A stretch of 64,000 nt of DNA from Streptomyces sp. DSM 15324 (GTDB lineage Bacteria > Actinomycetota > Actinomycetes > Streptomycetales > Streptomycetaceae): positions 186,001 through 250,000 of the forward strand of contig NZ_KQ949027.1 in assembly GCF_001514285.1 (NCBI RefSeq). The letters run 5' to 3'. Below the pieces are notes generated by a model. It saw only the letters and a program-made list of their open reading frames with translations, was not told the origin of the DNA and made no database searches. Positions 60,077-64,000 of this stretch are shown here, in pieces. The translations under genes were made by a program, and so were the position numbers. Positions within the stretch are counted from its first letter, which is position 1. Each line of letters begins with the position of its first letter.

Positions 60077-60159
60077 AGCGGGTGTCGCAGGTTCGAATCC
60101 TGCCGGGGGCACCAGCCAAAAGGCCCCGGACCGATCATGGTCCGGGGCCTTTGACATCT
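60077..60159 (+). repeat. att-like direct repeat, right copy
   Basis: Identical over 83 bp to 41,497-41,579, including T-arm, CCA and terminator; the tRNA 5' half is missing here. To its right again lies a recombinase C-terminus on the minus strand. Confidence 0.93.
60119..60152 (+). terminator. Duplicated tRNA-Arg terminator
   Basis: Same AAAGGCCCCGGACC/GGTCCGGGGCCTTT hairpin as after the intact tRNA. Confidence 0.9.
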
Positions 60160-60182
60160 GCTTTTGACATCAACGGGGGCGG

Positions 60183-60533
60183 TCAGCCACGACCGAGGCG
60201 CCTCTTCCTGAGGAGCCGGTCCATGTGGCTCATGGCTTCGCGCTGGGTGTCCTGGACGACGTGGGTGTAGGCATCCATGGTGATGCTGGTCTGCGAGTGT
60301 CCGAGGATCTCCATCACGACGCGGGGCGCGACTCCGGCCGCTGTGAGGAGGGGGACGGTGCCGTGGCAGGCGTCGTGCAGCCGGATGACGCGGAGGCCGA
60401 CGGACTCGGCGACGCGGGTGAAGGAGCGGTAGAGGTTGCGCGGCTCGACGGGGCGGCCGGTGCGGGTGGCGAAGACGTAGTCGGAGCCCTGCCAGTTCTC
60501 CCCCGCTTTGGCGCGAGCCGCTGTCTGGCGCAC
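60183..60533 (-). pseudogene. Tyrosine recombinase C-terminus, copy B, box II mutated
   Basis: About 116 codons: VRQTAARAKAGENWQGSDYV, RTGRPVEPRNLYRSFTRVAE, LHDACHGTVPLL, VAPRVVMEILGHSQTSITMD-AYTHVVQDTQ, ending LLRKRRLGRG-stop. The active-site Arg of HxxR is Cys (HDACH). The N-terminal half is replaced, without a break in frame, by a piece of the GH15 gene. Not functional. Confidence 0.85.
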
Positions 60534-60967
60534 TCCTTGCGGCCGCCGCGGGTCTCCCAGATGCCCTCGTCGGGCCGGTCCCAGGCGTCGGCGAGCCAGT
60601 CCAGTGTCCTGGCGACCGTGCGCCACCCCTCGGAACTGGCCTGCTGCGCGACCGCGCTGCCCTCGGACACCGCGTAGAGGGCCTCGCCGTAGATGCCCAG
60701 CTGGAGCTGGTCGGCGGCGCCGTTGCCGGCACGGACGGGCGAGGAGCCGCGGTAGCCCTCGAAGTGATCGAGCGTCTCCTCGGGCAGGTCGGCGTTGCCG
60801 TCGATGCGGTACATCGTCTGGAGCGGTTCCTCCTCCTTGCCCTCGCGCTCGCGCAGCCGGTCCACCAGCCAGTGGACGAAGGCGACGGCCTCGTCGGCGA
60901 AGCCGAGATCCAGCATGGCCCGCACGGACAGCGCGCCGTCGCGCACCCAGGTGAACCGGTAGTCCCA
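60534..60967 (-). pseudogene. Internal fragment of the GH15 gene, duplicated
   Basis: 434 bp without gaps, nearly identical to 46,602-47,035: WDYRFTWVRDGALSVRAMLD to IWETRGGRK. Two amino-acid changes were noted (Ile to Ala in VRAGNGAADQ, Asp to Gly in LQLGIYGEAL). Fused to the recombinase on one side and to the 66-bp repeat on the other. Confidence 0.9.
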
Positions 60968-60968
60968 T

Positions 60969-61034
60969 CCCGCTGGGCGTTACTGACTGCTGTCGGTCGA
61001 GCCCGGGCAGGGCCGACTCCGAGCACGCGCACCG
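60969..61034 (-). repeat. 66-bp segment, second copy
   Basis: Homologous to 45,501-45,566, inverted. In the first locus it is 1.03 kb before the GH15 piece; here they touch, so this copy has a deletion of that interval. Confidence 0.8.
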
Positions 61035-61056
61035 ATCCCTGCCCTCTGCATTGCAC

Positions 61057-61773
61057 CGCTCCGCTGGCACCGGAACATCTGGTCGCGGCGGATGGTCTCG
61101 ACGATGTCCCGCATGCTGCCGCGGCGAGAGCGCTGAAGCTCGCGCAGGAGGAAGGCGTCGGGTGCAGCGGCTTCTGGCACTGGACGCGGGCGATGCCGGC
61201 GGGCGTGGGGACGGGTGGGCTCGGTGCGCCCTCCTTCTGCGTGACGGTGGCCGGCTCCGCGGGCTGGGCCTCCCGCCGGGCGTCGTCTGCCGCCGTCCGT
61301 GGTTGCGGGACGGAGGCGGTGGCGGTGATCTCGTCGAAGTAGTCCTCGACGACGCTCTGCACACAGCGCAGTCGCCGCCGCAGGAGCACCTCGCCCGGGG
61401 CATCGGGCAGCACCTCGAACCACTTCTTGGCCAGGCGACTGGTCCACAGCACGACGACGGTGTCGCGGGTACGGACGTCGGAAACGGCACGTCGGCCGAC
61501 GTACCAGGTCTTGGGCGCCCTATCCGGCTCGTCCTCGTCCGGTGCGTCGACGCGGCTGATGACCAGCGACTCGTTGCCGAGTCCGTCGTATGCCGCGGCG
61601 CGCTCCTCGGCCACGATCCGGTTGGCGACGCTGTCCTTGCCGCTGGCGGAGGCCATGGCGACCGAGCCTGCGGTCATTTCGGCCAGCCGCGCGGCATAAC
61701 AGTCATAGGCGCGGTCCACCGCCTTCTGCTCGACGGCGATGATCTCGTCGCGCGTGGTGGTGCCCATGTACAT
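61057..61773 (-). pseudogene. helR: HelR/HelD-type RNA polymerase helicase, N-terminal fragment
   Basis: ATG 61773 gives MYMGTTTRDEIIAVEQKAVD, an N-terminal coiled coil, then TWYVGRRAVSD and VVVLWTSRLAKKWFEVLP, which correspond to the GRR and DWRAP-type region of HelD proteins. Near 61,190 the frame shifts, and the next frame gives DAFLLRELQRSRRGSMRDIV-ETIRRDQ before the homology stops. The ATPase domains are gone. HelR removes rifamycin from RNA polymerase in Streptomyces; this copy cannot. CCCCTTGCAACACCCC at 61,781-61,796 is only vaguely like a rifamycin-associated element. Confidence 0.7.
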
Positions 61774-61925
61774 GTCCCCTCCCCTTGCAACACCCCGGAG
61801 GACGCTGCGACGGGCATACGCCCGGCCCCGTCGAAATAACTACAGAGACCTGCTGGTAACGAACAGTCAGATGGTCAACGTCCCGGCTGGCTCTCCGGCC
61901 TCCGCCCGCCAGGCGCGAACCTGGC

Positions 61926-62148
61926 TCATGCGTGGGGCCGATCTCGTACTGGTGGTAGTGGCATCCCAGGGGCAGAAGTGCGACCAGACGGCGTTGGCGC
62001 GGCGAGGGTCTCCGCTGCGGTGTGGCAGTGGAGGCACAGCATCGTGGCCCGCATCGTGGTGTCGGCGAGCCCTGGTACCGCGGCGTCGAGTACGCGATCG
62101 ATGGAGAGCTCCAGGGCGGCCCGCAGAGCACCCCTGACCGTGACTGTT
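61926..62148 (-). pseudogene. Unrecognised coding remnant
   Basis: ALRAALELSIDRVLDAAVPG-LADTTMRATMLCLHCHTAAE and about 25 more residues to a stop at 61,926. No start codon precedes it. Has one CxxC-like pair (CLHC). Parent unknown. Nothing else is seen in 61,774-62,170. Confidence 0.4.
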
Positions 62149-62170
62149 CATCGCGCACACCGGGGGCAAG

Positions 62171-63355
62171 GTGCCGCAGGAGGCCATCTCCGACCGTTAC
62201 GAACTCCTGGAGGAGCTGAGCCACGGCGGCATGGGCGACGTGTGGCGCGGCTACGACGCCGTGCTCGACCGGCCCGTCGCCGTGAAACTCATCCGGCAGG
62301 CGTCGGTCACCTCCCCGCACCCGGCCGAGGAGTTCGCCAGCGCTTCCGTCGCGAGGCCCGCATCACCGCGCGTATCCAGCACCCCGGCGTGCCGCAGGTG
62401 TACGACGCGGTGCTCGACGCGTCGTACGAGTGGTGTTCCTGGTGATGGAACTCGTCGACGAGGTACCGCTGTCCGCCTACTTCGCCCCCGGCCGCTGCCG
62501 GTCAGCTGGGCGCGCACGACGTGCCGGTGATCCACCGGGACCTCAAACCGGGCAACATGCTCGCCGCGCGCGACGGCACCGTGAAGGTCCTCGACTTCGG
62601 TATCGCGGCGATGCTGCGGACGGACGTCACCAAGCTGACCGCCGCCGGCAGCCCCATCGGCACCCACCAGTACATGTCCCCCGAGCAGGTCCGCGGCGGA
62701 CGCACCACCCCACAGACCGACCGGTACGCGCTCGGCTGCGTGCTGTACGAACTCCTCAGCGGGCTGCTCGTGTTCGAGGCGGAGAGCGAGTACGTGCTGA
62801 TGTATCAGCACGTCAACGCGGCCCCCACCCCACTTCGGCAGCTGCGGCCCGACGTCCCCGAGGCGCTGGAGAAGCTGGTCCTGCACCTGCTGCGCAAGGC
62901 GCCCGAGGCGCGGCCCGCCGACACACAGGAGGTGTACGCGCGGTTGCTGCCGTTCCTCCCGCCGCCGGGCCAGGAGCCCGGCACGGCGGATGCCGGACCG
63001 GCCGGCGCACCCGACCCGACGGGCGTGTTCCGTCGCCCGTTCGCTCCCCGCGCCCGCGCCCAGGCCCCGGCGCCCGGCGGTCCGGCGCCGACGGCCGTCC
63101 TCCCGGGGGCCGCGCCGGTGCCCGTCCCCGCCCGGCTGCGCGAGGACATCAAGGAGGCGTACGCGCATTCCGACGCCCTGCTGGAGGAGGAGCGGTTCGC
63201 GCAGGCCGCCGAGGCGCTCGGTTGGCGCCGCCTACGCCCGTATCGCCGGGCCCACCGGCGAGCAGGCCCGCGCCTGCCGCGCCCGGGCGGCCCGGTGCCG
63301 CGCCGAGCTCGGCCAGGTCACCAACGCGCTGGCCGCGCTCCAGGGTGTGCCATGA
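62171..63355 (+). pseudogene. Serine/threonine protein kinase with C-terminal repeats, several frameshifts
   Basis: GTG 62171: ISDRYELLEELSHGGMGDVW (Gly loop) and VAVKLIRQ (catalytic Lys), then the frame changes to RREARITARIQHPGVPQVYD, again to VFLVMELVDEVPLSAYF, then VIHRDLKPGNMLAARDGTVK-VLDFGIAAML, GTHQYMSPEQVRGG and the C-lobe. A last shift near 63,220 leads to AYARIAGPTGEQARACRARA to the stop. At least four disruptions, also a deletion before VIHRDLKP. Non-functional. Confidence 0.85.
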
Positions 63356-63549
63356 GGGCCGTTCTCACCGGCGCCCTCGCCTTGTGCGGCACCGCGCTCG
63401 CCGTCCCGTCCGCCCACGCGGTGGAGACCGACGTAGTGATCAGGAAAGTGTCCTTGAACGGCGGCAAGTCCATCGTCTTCGGCACGTCCCGGACAGAGTC
63501 GTTCCCCATCTCCCCGACCTCAGAGCCGAGGAATCCAGCATTTCCGTAA
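63352..63549 (+). pseudogene. Truncated secreted protein
   Basis: MRAVLTGALALCGTALAVPS-AHA is a full signal peptide; VVIRKVSLNGGKSIVFGTS matches the first Ig-like strand of secreted Streptomyces proteins, then it ends after 65 residues. The start overlaps the kinase stop (ATGA). Confidence 0.55.
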
Positions 63550-63719
63550 CTGATCCACAGTGATCCGCATCCCGGACCTGAGTGTCGATGGCAGTGGGGA
63601 AGGGAGGCTTGATCGAGTTCCGTGCGCATCGGGTTGTCGGTGATGCCCAGGGTGGCGGCGCTGGTTCGGGTTCGTGGCGCTGCCGGGCCAGCCGCACGAT
63701 CCCCCACCGCTCTCCTGAA

Positions 63720-64000
63720 CTACGGCTGTGCGGCGCCCATGCACGCAATCTCACTGCTTGTGGCAATCAGACTGTTGCCTGTGTCACTGCTGAAGCCACC
63801 CGGACGGATTGTTCCGAGCGGCGTCCGGGGAAAGTAGTACATGACAGCATTCACCGGCAAATTGTTCACATAAGACTTGACGCCGTGCCAGAGTCCATAA
63901 TCCAACAGCCGATAACATGCATTGGTACTGGCGGCAGTGAACCATAGCTTTGTATAGTCCGTTCCCGCGTACAGACACAATTTGCCGGAGGGGCAGCCAC
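63720..64000 (-). CDS. Peptidase inhibitor I36-like secreted protein, N-terminus beyond window
   Basis: About 93 codons to the stop at 63,720: GCPSGKLCLYAGTDYTKLWF and GVKSYVNNLPVNAVMYY are the Cys-rich crystallin-like core of I36-type proteins, with later Cys in ACYRLLDYG and EIACMGA. The start and signal peptide lie outside. Composition is more AT-rich than the chromosome average. 63,550-63,719 shows nothing. Confidence 0.6.
   Translation of the reverse strand, partial: GCPSGKLCLYAGTDYTKLWFTAASTNACYRLLDYGLWHGVKSYVNNLPVNAVMYYFPRTPLGTIRPGGFSSDTGNSLIATSSEIACMGAAQP

Larger units (their letters stand above)
41497..60159. mobile_element. tRNA-Arg genomic island between two att-like repeats
   Basis: The 83-bp repeats at each end match exactly, one being the 3' half of tRNA-Arg plus terminator. 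A recombinase fragment is beside the left repeat and points to it. Cargo: ion transport, GH15, gluconate, GMC, cytochrome bd, NDH-2 and SDR genes. There is no replication initiator, FtsK/TraB-like transfer protein or excisionase, so it is a decayed or non-autonomous integrated element. Confidence 0.85.

Noticed and set aside
59746..61773. A 675-codon open frame on the minus strand across the right att repeat
   Set aside because: Only its first part is helR-like; it then reads GH15, recombinase, att and the next gene in wrong frames. It is an accident of GC-rich DNA.
61781..61796. Possible rifamycin-associated element before helR
   Set aside because: Only the CTTGC half matches; the dyad is not kept. 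Not listed as a site.
1..64000. CRISPR arrays, complete transposases or insertion-sequence ends
   Set aside because: No regularly spaced repeats with unique spacers and no transposase motif were seen; all short repeats here are tandem without spacers.

Overview
The window is high-GC actinobacterial DNA, almost certainly a Streptomyces chromosome. Coding sequences show strong third-position GC, and hrdD, sepX and the fructose PTS set are present. From about 1 to 41.5 kb the genes form a typical Streptomyces core block. No rRNA, CRISPR array or replication origin was seen.

Layout of the core block. (1) 1-4.5 kb: the front of a flavin monooxygenase divergent from a MerR regulator, xthA, a GNAT enzyme, a scrambled remnant of a LuxR response regulator and an FtsX permease, and tRNA-Ala(CGC). 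(2) 4.6-10 kb: one minus-strand unit galU > moeA/glp > moaC > mogA > GNAT > sepX, linking a molybdopterin-type protein to a division membrane protein. (3) 10-24.4 kb: 5-formyl-THF cyclo-ligase, a membrane-anchored penicillin acylase, a K+/H+ antiporter, an MFS exporter, a CIRCE-controlled zinc-ribbon chaperone-like gene, mtnP, a CpaB-like gene, mscL, ltrA, an S58 peptidase, an L,D-transpeptidase lipoprotein and a DUF6227 gene. (4) 24.5-28.5 kb: the fruR-fruK-fruA fructose operon. (5) 28.7-41 kb: mostly regulators (WYL, TetR, HrdD sigma factor, MarR, TetR, a double IclR protein), each near its probable target, with several short tandem repeats.

At 41,459 there is an intact tRNA-Arg(CCT). Its 3' half plus the following terminator (83 bp, 41,497-41,579) is repeated exactly at 60,077-60,159, so 18.5 kb lies between two att-like repeats. 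Each repeat is followed on its right by the C-terminal part of the same tyrosine recombinase, reading toward it. This suggests two elements accreted in tandem, both with dead integrases. The first carries a cation/H+ antiporter, a frameshifted DUF389 gene, a GH15 glucosidase, a cyclase-family hydrolase, gluconokinase, a GMC oxidoreductase, cydA-cydB, NDH-2, a glucose-1-dehydrogenase-like SDR and a duplicated-domain membrane protein. Read together this is a compact module: release glucose, oxidise it, phosphorylate gluconate, and pass the electrons by NDH-2 and cytochrome bd to oxygen without proton-pumping complexes I, III and IV. That functional reading is inference from families and adjacency.

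From 58.2 kb to the end the DNA is a graveyard: gene fragments, an AT-richer unknown membrane-anchored protein, a second copy of part of the GH15 gene fused to the recombinase, a truncated HelR/HelD-type gene, a kinase gene with several frameshifts and the back of a probable I36-type secreted inhibitor.
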